From: Cryptomeria japonica
Lineage: Eukaryota; Streptophyta; Pinopsida; Cupressales; Cupressaceae
Reading direction: 5' to 3'
DNA length: 22,500 nt
Assembly: GCF_030272615.1 (NCBI RefSeq)
Contig: NW_026728911.1
Span: forward strand, 12,501 to 35,000
Shown one piece after another: positions 9,917 through 19,237 of the stretch (position 1 is its first letter; each line of letters opens with the position of its first letter). The translations under genes and the position numbers were made by a program. The notes under the pieces were generated by a model, which was not told where the DNA came from, ran no database searches, and saw nothing but the letters and a program-made list of their open reading frames with translations.

Positions 9917-9928
9917 CCCCTATATAAG
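9917..9928 (-). promoter_or_regulatory. Pol I-like spacer promoter 12
   Basis: 220 bases from copy 11, core unchanged. Predicted start is about 9921. Confidence 0.55.
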
Positions 9929-10073
9929 CTATTTGTCTGATTCTCATACATGCGTAGACTGCAGCAATGATTAGGACATCCACCCCAACTTTTGACTTCT
10001 TAAACAAGACAGGGTCTTTGAAGTTGGTGCAGTGCACACAACCAGGGGAGTCGACCCATCAAACGCAACACCT

Positions 10074-10086
10074 CCCCTATATAAAG
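10074..10086 (-). promoter_or_regulatory. Pol I-like spacer promoter 13 (one-base insertion)
   Basis: Outermost copy. It reads CTTTATATAGGGG on the - strand, with one extra A/T pair compared with all other copies, so the start may be weakened or shifted. Predicted start is about 10078. The next module, at 10313, keeps the GGGTCTTTGAG block but has no TATATA box. Confidence 0.45.
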
Positions 10087-10164
10087 CTATTTGTCCGATT
10101 CTCATACGTGTAGTCTGCAGCAGCGATTAGGACATCGACCCCAACTTCCGAATTCGTTTGCATT

Positions 10165-10310
10165 GACCGCACCAAAGGTGCACGCCTTGGTGTGCACCCT
10201 GGAGTGCACTTTGGTGCTCACCTCGGTGCACACTTTGGTGTGCACCTCGGTGTGCACCAAAGGTGCGCACCTTGGAGCGCACCAAAGGTGTACACTTTGG
10301 AGCGCACCAC
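10165..10310. repeat. Cluster of GGTGCACC / GGTGCGCACC palindromes
   Basis: About ten overlapping short palindromic words (GGTGCAC, GTGCACC, GGTGTGCACC, GGTGCGCACC, GGAGCGCACC) joined by TTGG or AAAG lie in 145 bases. The same vocabulary dominates the 5S-flanking spacer at 13440-19440, so this is a short preview of that region on the promoter side. Confidence 0.75.
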
Positions 10311-10345
10311 ATAGGGTCTTTGAGAGGTTGGCGCAGTGCGCACAC

Positions 10346-12060
10346 CAAGGTGGGTGTTGAGGTGCGTGCCGAGGTGGGTGGGTGCTAGGGTGCGCTCCAT
10401 GGTGGGTGCCAGGGTGGGTGCGTGCTAGGGTGGATTCCAAAGAGGGTCATAGGGTGGGTGCCAAGGTGGGTTGGTGATATAGTGGGTTCAAAGGTGGGTA
10501 CTAGGGTGGGTTCCAAGGTGGGTCACAAGTTGGGTGCCAGGATGCGTGGGTGTTAGGTTGGGTGCCAAGGTGGGCTCCTGCGTGGGTGGGTGCTAGGGTG
10601 GGTTTCAAGGTGGACGCGAGGGCGGGTGCCAAGGTGGGTAACAAGTTGGGTGTTAGGATGGGTGAGTGCTAGAGTGGGTGCCAAGGTGGGTGGGTGCTAA
10701 GGTGGATGCCAAGGTGGTTCACAGGGTGGGTGGGTTCTAGGGTGAGTTCCAAGGTGGGTCACAGGTTCAGTGCTAGGGTGGGTGTCAAGGCGGGTGTCGA
10801 GGTGCCTGGGTGCTAGGGTGTGGATGCCAATGTGGGTCATAGGGTGGGTACTAGGGTGGGCTGCAATGTGGGTGCCAAGGTGGGTAACATGCTCGGTGGG
10901 TTCTAAATTGGGTGCCAGGGTGGGTGTGCACCCACCTTGCCCGAGGTGGGTGCCAAGGTGCCAGTGTGGGTGGGTGCTAAGGTGGATGCCAAGGTGGGTG
11001 AGAAGGTGGGTGATAGGTTGAGTGGTAGGATGGGTGGGTGCCAAGATGGGTCACAGGGTGGGTGCAAGGGTGGGTAGGTGCTAGGGTTGGTGTCAGGGTG
11101 GGTGGGTGCTAGGTTGGGTTCCAAGGTGGGTGCGAGGGTGAGTGTCAAGGTGGGTCACAGGTTAGGTGCTAGGATGGGTGAGTGCTAGGGTGCAAAGGTG
11201 CCAGGGTGGGTGCTAGGATGGGTCGATGCTAGGGTGAGTGGCAAGGTGGGTCCACAAGTGTCAAGGTGGGTGCCGAGGTGGGTGCCAAGTCGGCGACTGC
11301 TATGGTGGATGCCAAGGTGGGTCACGGGGTGGGTGCCAAGTTGCTAGGTTGGGTTCCAAGGTGGGTGCCAACGTGGGTGCTAGGGTGCGTGGGTTAAAGG
11401 GTGTGTCACAACGTGGGTGCCAGGATGGGTGCGCACCCACACTGGCCAAGACGGGTGCGGGTGCAAGGTTGGGTTCCAAGCCCGGTCACAGGCTGGGTGC
11501 TAGGATGGGTGGGTGCCAAGGTGGGCACCAGGGTGGGTGCACCCACCCTGGCCAAGGTGGGTCACGGGGTGGGTCCTAGGGTGGGTAACGGGGTGGGTAC
11601 TAAGGTGCGTGCCAAGGTGGGTCATAGGGTGGGTGCCAAGGTGGGCACCAGGGTGGGTGTGCACCAACCCTAGCCAGGGTAGGTCACGGGGTGGTTGTCG
11701 GGGTGGGCGTCAAGGAGCCAAGGTGGGTGGCAAGTAGCCAAGTTGCGTGCCAAGGTGGGTGTCGGGGTGGGTGCCAAGGATCCAAGGTGGGTGCCAAGGA
11801 ACCAAGGTGGGTGTCTGGGTGGGTGCCGAGGTGGGAGCCAGGGTGGGTCCCAAGGTGAGTGCAAAGGTGGGTGCCAGGGTCAAGGTGAGTGCCAATGTGG
11901 GTTCCAAGGTGCCAGGGTCAGGGTGAGTGCCAATGTGGGTTCAAAGGTGCTAAGTTGGGTGCGAGGTTGGGTGCGAGGGTGGGTGGGTGCCAAGGTGTGC
12001 TAGGTGGAAGCCCGGGTGGGTCGGCATCCCATGGGTGTCGAGTTGGGTGCCTGATGGGTG
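10346..12060 (+). repeat. G-rich minisatellite (GGTGGGTGCCAAGGTGGGT type), G4-prone
   Basis: An irregular reiteration of GGTGGGTGCCAAGG and GGGTGGGTGCTAGG, about 10-20 bases per step, runs for 1.7 kb with strong G skew on the + strand. Canonical quadruplex patterns are visible. 11056-11074 has four GGG tracts with loops of 1, 5 and 1. 11566-11597 has six tracts of three or four G with loops of 1, 5, 1, 4 and 1. Short inverted pieces (GTGCACCCACC) interrupt it at about 10925, 11430, 11540 and 11660. Open frames rich in Gly, Val and Trp are a direct product of the GGTGGG words and are not genes. Confidence 0.9.
11531..11548. repeat. Perfect 18-bp palindrome at the left duplication junction
   Basis: GGGTGGGTGCACCCACCC equals its own reverse complement. 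Homology between the two 7910-bp copies begins at 11539/19449, the centre of this palindrome. It could form a hairpin in a G-tract context. Confidence 0.85.
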
Positions 12061-12420
12061 CTTCTTGTCAAGTTTTAGTCGTCGGGACTCATTTCGAGCC
12101 TTAGAGGTCGTTTCTTGTCCGGTTGCCCTGTCTTCGACCTGGGAACCCAATTTTGGTCCTCGGGTCCCATTTTTTTTTGTCTCGCATCCCACTTTTGGCC
12201 TGTGGCCTTTTCGGGGTCGATTCTCGTTTTGGGCATCAGAGCATGTTTCTTCTCCTAAAACCCAATATTTGTTTATTAAGTCTCGGAACACATTTTTGTT
12301 CTCGTGGACCCATCATGGGTCTTGGAACGCATTTGTGGTCCTTGGGTCCCATTTTGCATCCCGAAACTTGTGTTTTGGTGCTTGATCCCTATTTTGGGTG
12401 CCCACCTTGCACCAAGTGCG
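12061..12420. repeat. Reiterated T-rich region upstream of 5S
   Basis: A loosely repeated phrase of about 40-60 bases runs through here. Pieces such as GGTCCTCGGGTCCCATTTT, CTCGCATCCCACTTTTGG, CGTGGACCCATCATGGGTC, GGTCCTTGGGTCCCATTTT and TGATCCCTATTTTGG recur. It is much less GC-rich than both flanks and contains a run of nine T (12171-12179). I find no homology to a known transposon and no coding frame I would defend. Confidence 0.6.
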
Positions 12421-12765
12421 CACCCGGGGCAAACCGAGCGCCTTGGTGCACCGGGGCAAGATCGAGCGTGCACCCGAGGCGCCCCGAACATGCACCAAGG
12501 TGCACTCGGCCCACATGTGAGCGCAGGTCGTTGCGCCCGAGGTGGTGTGTGGGCACCGCGTTGCAGACGGGACACTGCACGCACACGACGCCCCCTCCAG
12601 GTGCACGCACGTAGGCCGGGCCGGGTGCACACCCGACGCCCTAGCAAGGTGCGCGCACCCGGGCAGGGCTCACACTTGGCGAACGGGGCGCACTTCGCGA
12701 GGGAGGGTGTGCACCTCGACGGGGGTGGGTGGCCGGGGTGGATTCGCACGTGGGTCGCGGTTTGC
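12421..12765. other. GC-rich 5S upstream spacer
   Basis: Mostly single-copy within each duplication copy. It holds scattered GTGCACC / GTGCGCACC words, for example at 12436-12445 and 12488-12502. No gene was found. The exact copy is at 20331-20675. Confidence 0.5.
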
Positions 12766-12793
12766 TAAGTACACACTGCGACAAGCTCATAAC
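12766..12793 (+). promoter_or_regulatory. 5S upstream promoter elements, copy 1
   Basis: Relative to the 5S start, TAAGTA occupies -28 to -23 (12766-12771), where plant 5S genes usually have a TATA-like box, and a C is at -1 (12793), as is usual. The GC pair typical of about -12 is not in place; the nearest GC pairs are at -16 and -9. The TATA-like box is degenerate, so assignment rests mainly on position. Confidence 0.5.
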
Positions 12794-12911
12794 GGGTGCG
12801 ATCATACCAGCGTTAGTGCACCGGATCCCATCAGAACTCCGCAGTTAAGCGCGCTTGGGCCGGAGTAGTACTGGGATGGGTGACCTCCCGGGAAGTCCCG
12901 GTGTTGCACCC
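12794..12911 (+). rRNA. 5S rRNA: 5S ribosomal RNA gene, copy 1
   Basis: This 118-base gene is a full-length match to the plant 5S rRNA pattern, a large-subunit ribosomal RNA made by RNA polymerase III. The first nine bases, GGGTGCGAT, pair with the last nine, GTTGCACCC (helix I, with two G-U pairs). Internal control elements are in place: box A at 12843-12857 (+50 to +64, AGTTAAGCGCGCTTG), an intermediate element near +67 to +72, and box C at 12873-12890 (+80 to +97, GGGATGGGTGACCTCCCG). CACCGGATCCCATCAGAACT is the usual loop region. A run of six T follows directly. No disabling change is visible. It lies alone in about 7.9 kb of spacer and not in a short 5S tandem array, and it points opposite to the Pol I-like promoters. 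Confidence 0.98.
12843..12890 (+). promoter_or_regulatory. 5S internal control region, copy 1
   Basis: Box A at +50 to +64, intermediate element at about +67 to +72 and box C at +80 to +97 match the plant TFIIIA/TFIIIC-binding arrangement. Confidence 0.85.
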
Positions 12912-12917
12912 TTTTTT
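12912..12917 (+). terminator. Pol III terminator, 5S copy 1
   Basis: TTTTTT directly follows the 5S 3' end. A second T-run (TTTTT, 12921-12925) lies a few bases on and could act as backup. Confidence 0.85.
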
Positions 12918-13336
12918 AGTTTTTCGCCGGGCGTCGCAATGCTATTTGAATAAACCTTTTGCCCGTTTGCGTTCTCGTCGGGGCCGGGCCGGGCCGGGGT
13001 GCGCTGCCCGCACTACCGCGCGCGCGGGGGCGACACCGAGCGCGCACCCGAGGCGCCCCGAGCACACAGGCCACGGTGCAACCCGGGCGTTGTGCGCGCA
13101 CCCCGGTGCGCCCGAGGTGCTGCGCGCGCACCCAGGTGAAATCGGTGTGCACCTCGGCCAGTGCGCGCTCGGTCGAGTCGCGCACGTTGGCCAAGGTGCA
13201 CGGTGATGTTTCTTACTCTAAGGTTCCGCACCAGACGCCCGGGACAGGTGAGCGAAGCTGGGCGGGGCCGGGTGCGCGGCCGGGGCAGGTGCACGCAGCT
13301 GGAGAGAGCTTTGGAGCACACTTCGGAGCGCACCAA
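12918..13336. other. Very GC-rich spacer downstream of 5S
   Basis: Begins with a moderately AT-rich stretch (TGCTATTTGAATAAACC near 12940) and then CGGGGCCGGGCCGGGCCGGGG at 12978-12998, followed by dense CGCGCGCACC words. No RNA or protein gene recognised. Confidence 0.5.
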
Positions 13337-14832
13337 TGATGCGCTCCATTCAAAAGTTTCCTGAAAAGGCAAAAAAAGTTGAGATTATAGAATTTCCCAC
13401 TTGAGAGATTGTAAAAAAAAAAAATTTAAAATGAAGGAAACGCGGGTGCCAAGGTGTGCGCAGCCCAGCCAAGGTGTGCGCACCAAGGCGCCCACCCTGG
13501 CGAAGGTGCACGCAAGGTGCGCACCCGAGGCAAACCGGACAATTAACCCAACTTTCGACTTCGCGCGCACCTTGGAGCGCACTTCGGAGCGCTCCTTGGT
13601 GCGCACCAATCTTGGGCACCTCGGAGTGCACCATGGCGCCCACCAAGGTGCGCACCCGGGGCAAACCGAGCTCCGACTTCGTGCGCACCTTGGAGCGCAC
13701 GAAAGGTGCGCACCATGGCGCCCACCAAGGTGCGCAGCCCAGCCAAGGCGTGCGCATCAAGGTGCGCACCCTGGCGAAGGTGCGCACCCGGGGCAAACCG
13801 AGCTCCGACTTCGTGCGCACCTTGGAGCGCACAAAAGGTGCGCAACCCAGCCAAGGTGTGCGCACCCCGGTCAAACCGAGCTCCGAATCGTGCGCACCAG
13901 AGGTGCACGCCATCGTGCGCACCTTGGAGCACACTTCGGAGCCCTCCTTGGTGCGCGCCGATGTTGCGCACCTCGGAGCGCACCCGGGGAAAACAATGCA
14001 ATTAACCCGACTTTCGACTTCGTGGGCACCTCGGAGCGCTCTCGGGTTCGCACCTCGGAGCACACCGAGGTGCGCACCTTTGATGCGCTGCCTTCACCAA
14101 TTTCCAGAAAAGGCAAGAAAACATTGAGAAGGTGTGCGCACCGAGGTGCCCACCCTGGCGAAGGTGCACGCGAGGTGCGCACCCGGGGCAAACCGGGCTC
14201 CGACTTCGTGCACGCCGCACCTTGGAGCACACTTCGGAGCGCTCCTTGGTGCGCACCAGGGCGCGCAACCCAGCCGAGGTGCCCACCCCGGCGAAGGTGC
14301 ACGCGAGGTGCGCACCCGGGGCAAACCGGGCTCCGACTTCGTGCACGCCATGGTGCCCACCGCGGCGAAGGTGCACGCGAGGTGCGCACCCGGGGCAAAC
14401 CGGGCTCCGACTTCGTGCACGCCGCACCTTGGAGCACACTTCGGAGCGCTCCTTGGTGCGCACCATGGTGCCCACCAGGGCGCGCAACCCCGCCGAAGGT
14501 GCACGCGAGGTGCGCACCCGGGGCAAACCGGGCTCCGACTTCGTGCACGCCGCACCTTGGAGCACACTTCGGAGCGCTCCTTGGTGCGCACCATGGTGCC
14601 CACCAGGGCGCGCAACCCCGCCGAAGGTGCACGCGAGGTGCGCACCCGGGGCAAACCGGGCTCCGACTTCGTGCACGCCATGGTGCGCACCGCGGCGAAG
14701 GTGCGCACCCGGGGCAAACCGGGCTCCGACTTCGTGCACGCCGCACCTTGGAGCACACTTCGGAGCGCTCCTTGGTGCGCACCAGGGCGCGCAACCCAGC
14801 CGAGGTGCCCACCCCGGCGAAGGTGCACGCGA
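13337..14832. repeat. 5S-flanking modular spacer, first two modules
   Basis: Starts with the AT-rich element in its most diverged form (13337-13450), then repeats of GGTGCGCACC, CGAGCTCCGACTTCGTGCGC and CCTTGGAGCGCAC. A truncated AT-rich element at 14091-14130 ends the first module. From there on the phrase GCAAACCGGGCTCCGACTTC plus GTGCACGCC recurs every 75-170 bases. The stretch at about 14270-14616 is absent from the second copy of the 7910-bp duplication (a 347-base difference). Large open frames on both strands reflect a near absence of A/T-rich stop codons. Confidence 0.8.
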
Positions 14833-17184
14833 GGTGCGTACCCGGGGCAAACCGGGCTCCGACTTCGTGCACGCCGCACCTTGGAGCACACTTCGGAGCG
14901 CTCCTTGGTGCGCACCATGGTGCCCACCAGGCCGCGCAACCCAGCCAAGGTGTGCGCACCAAGGTGCACGCGAGGTGCGCACCCGGGGCAAACCGGGGTC
15001 CGACTTCGTGCACGCCGCACCTTGGAGCACACATCGGGGCGCTCCCGGGTTCGCACCGGCGTTGCGCACCGTGGTGGGCACCTCGGAGCACACCAAGGTG
15101 GGCAGCGAGGTGCGCACCTTTGATGCGATGCCTTCACTAATTTCCATAAAAGGCAAAAAAAAAACGAGATTTTAAAATTTCCGTTTTGAAAGATAGTGAG
15201 AAAAAGGGAATGCTGGTGCCATCTTGAGCCCGCCCTGGTGCGCAGCCCAGCCAAGGTGTGCGCACCAAGGTGCCCACCCTGGCGAAGGTGCGCGCCCGGG
15301 CAATTAACCCAACTTCCAACTTCGCGCGCGCCAGGGTGGGAGCGCACCCAACAACCGGGCCTGGGAAGAGCCAATGCGAGAAACCCCACCAAACGCTCTG
15401 ACAAAAAAAGAGGGGGCGCTCCAGTAACCCCGCTTCGGAGCGCACCCTGGGCAAACCCAGCCAAGGTGCCCACCCCGGCCAAGGTGCAGGCGAGGTGCGC
15501 ACCCGGGGCAAACCGGGCTCCGACAACGTGCACGCCGCACCTTGGAGCACACTTCGTAGCGCTCCCGGGTGCGCACCTCAGAGCACACCAAGGTGGGCAG
15601 CGAGGTGCGCACCTTTGATGCGCTGCCTTCACTAATTTCCAGAAAAGGCAAAAAAAAAAGGAGATTTTAAAATTTCCGTTTTGAAAGATAGTGAAAAAAA
15701 CGGAACGCGCGTGCCATCTTGAGCCCGCCCTGGTGCGCAGCCCAGGTAAGGTGCCCACCCTGGCAAAGGTGCGCACCCGGGCAATTAACCCTACTTCCGA
15801 CTTCGTGCGCGCCAGGGTGGCAACCGGGCCTCGGAAGAGCCAATGCGAGAAACCCCACCAAACGCTCCGACAAAAAAAGAGGCGGCGCTCCAATAACCCC
15901 GCTTCGGAGCGCAGCCGGGGCAAACCCAGCCAAGGTGCCCACCCCGACGAAGGTGCACGCGAGGTGCGCACCCGGGGCAAACCGGGCTCCGACAACGTGC
16001 ACGCAGCACCTTGGAGCACACTTCGAAGCACTCCCGGGTGCCCACCGGCGTTGCGCACCGTGGTGGGCAGCGAGGTGCGCACCTTTGATGCGCTGCCTTC
16101 ACTAATTTCCAGAAAAAGGCAAAAAAAAATGAGATTTTAAAATTTCCGTTTTGAAAGATAGTGAAAAAAAAGGAACGCGGGTGCCATCTTGAGCCCGCCC
16201 TGGTGCGCAGCCCAGGCAAGGCATGCGCACCAAGGTGCCCACCCGAGGTGCACACCCGGGGCAAACCGGGCTCCGACTTCGTGCAGGCCGCACCTTGGAG
16301 CACACTTCGGAGCGCTCCTTGGTGCGCACCATGGTGCCCACCAGGGCGCGCAACCCAGCCAAGGTCTGCACACTAAGGTGCCCACCCCGGCGAAGGTGCA
16401 CGCGAGGTGCGCACCCGGGGCAAACCGGGCTCCGACTTCGTGCACGCCATGGTGCCCACCGCGGCGAAGGTGCACGCGAGGTGCGCACCCGGGGCAAACC
16501 GGGCTCCGACTTCGTGCACGCCGCACCTTGGAGCACACTTCGGAGCGCTCCTTGGTGCGCACCATGGTGCCCACCAGGGCGCGCAACCCAGCCAAGGTGT
16601 GCGCACCAAGGTGCACGCGAGGTGCGCACCCGGGGCAAACCGGGGTCCGACTTCGTGCACGCCGCACCTTGGAGCACACATCGGAGCGCTCCCAGGTTCG
16701 CACCAGCGTTGCGCACCTTTGATGCGCTGCCTTCACTAATTTCCAGAAAAGGCAAAAAAAAACGATATTTTAAAATTTCCGTTCTGAAAGATAGTGAAAA
16801 AAACGGAACGCGGGTGCCATCTTGAGCCCTTCCTGGTGCGCAGCCCAGGCAAGTTGTGCGCACCAAGGTGCCCACCCTGGCGGAGGTGCGCGCCCGGGGC
16901 AAACCGGGCTCCGACTTCGTGCACTGCATGGTGCCCACCAAGGCGCGCAACCCAGCCAAGGTGCCCACCGCAGCGAAGGTGCACGCGAGGTGCACACCCG
17001 GGGCAAACCGGGCTCCGACTTCGTGCACGCCGCACCTTGGAGCACACTTCAGAGCGCTCCTTGGTGCGCACCAGGGCGCGCAACCCAGCCGAGGTGCCCA
17101 CCCCGGCGAAGGTGCACGCGAGGTGCGCACCCGGGGCAAACCGGGCTCCGACTTCGTGCACGCCATGGTGCCCACCGCGGCGAA
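14833..17184. repeat. Nested 2352-bp direct duplication, copy 1
   Basis: Sequence from about 14833 recurs 2352 bases to the right from 17185, with the same AT-rich elements and internal modules. Offsets are 2352 up to about 15754, 2351 after a one-base loss in copy 2 (near 18105), and 2073 after a 278-base loss in copy 2 (16347 versus 18698). It contains two copies of a special segment with GCCAATGCGAGAAACCCCACC (about 15369 and 15839). Confidence 0.85.
15121..15230. repeat. AT-rich punctuation element (type copy; about 13 in window)
   Basis: An element of about 110 bases marks the start of each spacer module. It runs TGATGCGCTGCCTTCACTAA, TTTCCAGAAAAGGCAAAAAA, GAGATTTTAAAATTTCCG, TTTTGAAAGATAGTG, AAAAAACGGAACGCGGGTGCC, ATCTTGAGCCC. 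Other copies start at 13337 and 21247 (diverged), 14091 and 22001 (truncated), 15616, 16086, 16720, 17473, 17968, 18437, 18793 and 19294. Spacing between full copies is 357-753 bases. The centre has the self-complementary TTTTAAAA. In a spacer above 65 percent GC by eye, these A/T islands stand out. They may help unwinding or nucleosome positioning. This is inference, since no known element matches. Confidence 0.85.
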
Positions 17185-19237
17185 GGTGCGCACCCGGGGC
17201 AAACCGGGCTCCGACTTCGTGCACGCCGCACCTTGGAGCACACTTCGGAGCGCTCCTTGGTGCGCACCATGGTGCCCACCAGGCCGCGCAACCCAGCCAA
17301 GGTGTGCGCACCAAGGTGCACGCGAGGTGCGCACCCGGGGCAAACCGGGGTCCGACTTCGTGCACGCCGCACCTTGGAGCACACATCGGGGCGCTCCCGG
17401 GTTCGCACCGGCGTTGCGCACCGTGGTGGGCACCTCGGAGCACACCAAGGTGGGCAGCGAGGTGCGCACCTTTGATGCGATGCCTTCACTAATTTCCATA
17501 AAAGGCAAAAAAAAAACGAGATTTTAAAATTTCCGTTTTGAAAGATAGTGAGAAAAAGGGAATGCTGGTGCCATCTTGAGCCCGCCCTGGTGCGCAGCCC
17601 AGCCAAGGTTTGCGCACCAAGGTGCCCACCCTGGCGAAGGTGCGCGCCCGGGCAATTAACCCAACTTCCAACTTCGCGCGCGCCAGGGTGGGAGCGCACC
17701 CAACAACCGGGCCTGGGAAGAGCCAATGCGAGAAACCCCACCAAACTCTCTGACAAAAAAAGAGGGGGCGCTCCAGTAACCCCGCTTCGGAGCGCACCCT
17801 GGGCAAACCCAGCCAAGGTGCCCACCCCGGCCAAGGTGCAGGCGAGGTGCGCACCCGGGGCAAACCGGGCTCCGACAACGTGCACGCCGCACCTTGGAGC
17901 ACACTTCGTAGCGCTCCCGGGTGCGCACCTCAGAGCACACCAAGGTGGGCAGCGAGGTGCGCACCTTTGATGCGCTGCCTTCACTAATTTCCAGAAAAGG
18001 CAAAAAAAAAAGGAGATTTTAAAATTTCCGTTTTGAAAGATAGTGAAAAAAACGGAACGCGCGTGCCATCTTGAGCCCGCCCTGGTGCGCAGCCCAGGTA
18101 AGGTGCCACCCTGGCAAAGGTGCGCACCCGGGCAATTAACCCTACTTCCGACTTCGTGCGCGCCAGGGTGGCAACCGGGCCTCGGAAGAGCCAATGCGAG
18201 AAACCCCACCAAACGCTCCGACAAAAAAAGAGGCGGCGCTCCAATAACCCCGCTTCGGAGCGCAGCCGGGGCAAACCAAGCCAAGGTGCCCACCCCGACG
18301 AAGGTGCACGCGAGGTGCGCACCCGGGGCAAACCGGGCTCCGACAACGTGCACGCAGCACCTTGGAGCACACTTCGAAGCACTCCCGGGTGCCCACCGGC
18401 GTTGCGCACCGTGGTGGGCAGCGAGGTGCGCACCTTTGATGCGCTGCCTTCACTAATTTCCAGAAAAAGGCAAAAAAAAATGAGATTTTAAAATTTCCGT
18501 TTTGAAAGATAGTGAAAAAAAAGGAACGCGGGTGCCATCTTGAGCCCGCCCTGGTGCGCAGCCCAGGCAAGGCATGCGCACCAAGGTGCCCACCCGAGGT
18601 GCACACCCGGGGCAAACCGGGCTCCGACTTCGTGCAGGCCGCACCTTGGAGCACACTTCGGAGCGCTCCTTGGTGCGCACCATGGTGCCCACCAGGGCGC
18701 ACCCGAGGCAAACCGGGCTCCGACTTCGTGCACGCCGCACCTTGGAGCACACATCGGAGCGCTCCCAGGTTCGCACCAGCGTTGCGCACCTTTGATGCGC
18801 TGCCTTCACTAATTTCCAGAAAAGGCAAAAAAAAACGATATTTTAAAATTTCCGTTCTGAAAGATAGTGAAAAAAACGGAACGCGGGTGCCATCTTGAGC
18901 CCTTCCTGATGCGCAGCCCAGGCAAGTTGTGCGCACCAAGGTGCCCACCCTGGCGGAGGTGCGCGCCCGGGGCAAACCGGGCTCCGACTTCGTGCACTGC
19001 ATGGTGCCCACCAAGGCGCGCAACCCAGCCAAGGTGCCCACCGCAGCGAAGGTGCACGCGAGGTGCACACCCGGGGCAAACCGGGCTCCGACTTCGTGCA
19101 CGCCGCACCTTGGAGCACACTTCAGAGCGCTCCTTGGTACGCACCAGGGCGCGCAACCCAGCCAAGGTGCTCACCCCGGCGAAGGTGCACGCGAGGTGCG
19201 CACCCGGGGCAAACCGGGCTCGGACTTCGTGCACGCC
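17185..19237. repeat. Nested 2352-bp direct duplication, copy 2 (shortened)
   Basis: Matches 14833-17164 with a one-base deletion near 18105 and a 278-base deletion near 18698. The latter joins CACCAGGGCGC to ACCCGAGGCAAACC. Point differences are few by eye, for example 17754 TCTC versus 15402 GCTC and 18909 GAT versus 16836 GGT. Copies of the GCCAATGCGAG segment are at about 17721 and 18189. Confidence 0.85.

Larger units (their letters stand above)
9087..10345 (-). repeat. 157-bp compact spacer-promoter modules, about six copies
   Basis: The GGTCTTTGAGGTTG block recurs at about 9166, 9320, 9478, 9637, 9858, 10013 (GGTCTTTGAAGTTG) and 10315 (altered). Each module is a shortened version of the 311-bp one: GGTCTTTGAGG, AACCAGGGGAGTCGACCCA, CCCCTATATAAG, GCTATTTGTCTGATTCTC, GACATCGACCCCAACTT. 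The palindrome block and the GGTCATCGGACCC pieces are mostly missing. They reappear as GGTGCACC-type sequence near 9796 and 10165-10310. The last module lacks the promoter box and grades into the G-rich minisatellite. Confidence 0.85.

Noticed and set aside
5948-10086. CTATATAAG boxes as Pol II TATA boxes for + strand genes
   Set aside because: No coding region follows any copy. The GGGG next to TATATA on the - strand fits the plant Pol I start better. The Pol II reading is not fully excluded.
10346-12060. Interstitial telomere-like repeats (CTAGGGTGGG words)
   Set aside because: There are no tandem TTTAGGG units. TAGGG occurs only as part of the GGTGGG minisatellite.
12912-13336. 5S gene remnants or a second tandem 5S in the downstream spacer
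   Set aside because: Only short GTGCACC-type words resemble 5S ends. No box A or box C is present.
15340-15450. Segment with GCCAATGCGAGAAACCCCACC (four copies) as a small transposon
   Set aside because: Two of the four copies are explained by the 2352-bp duplication. I see no clear terminal inverted repeats with a target-site duplication.
14094-16082. 662-codon open frame on the - strand, with comparable long frames such as 13401-15140 (579 codons, +) over the same DNA
   Set aside because: Both strands and several frames are open at once over the same repeats. The proteins are reiterations of GGTGCGCACC-type words rich in Arg, Ala, Pro and Cys with no domain. GC-rich repeats with few stop codons explain them.
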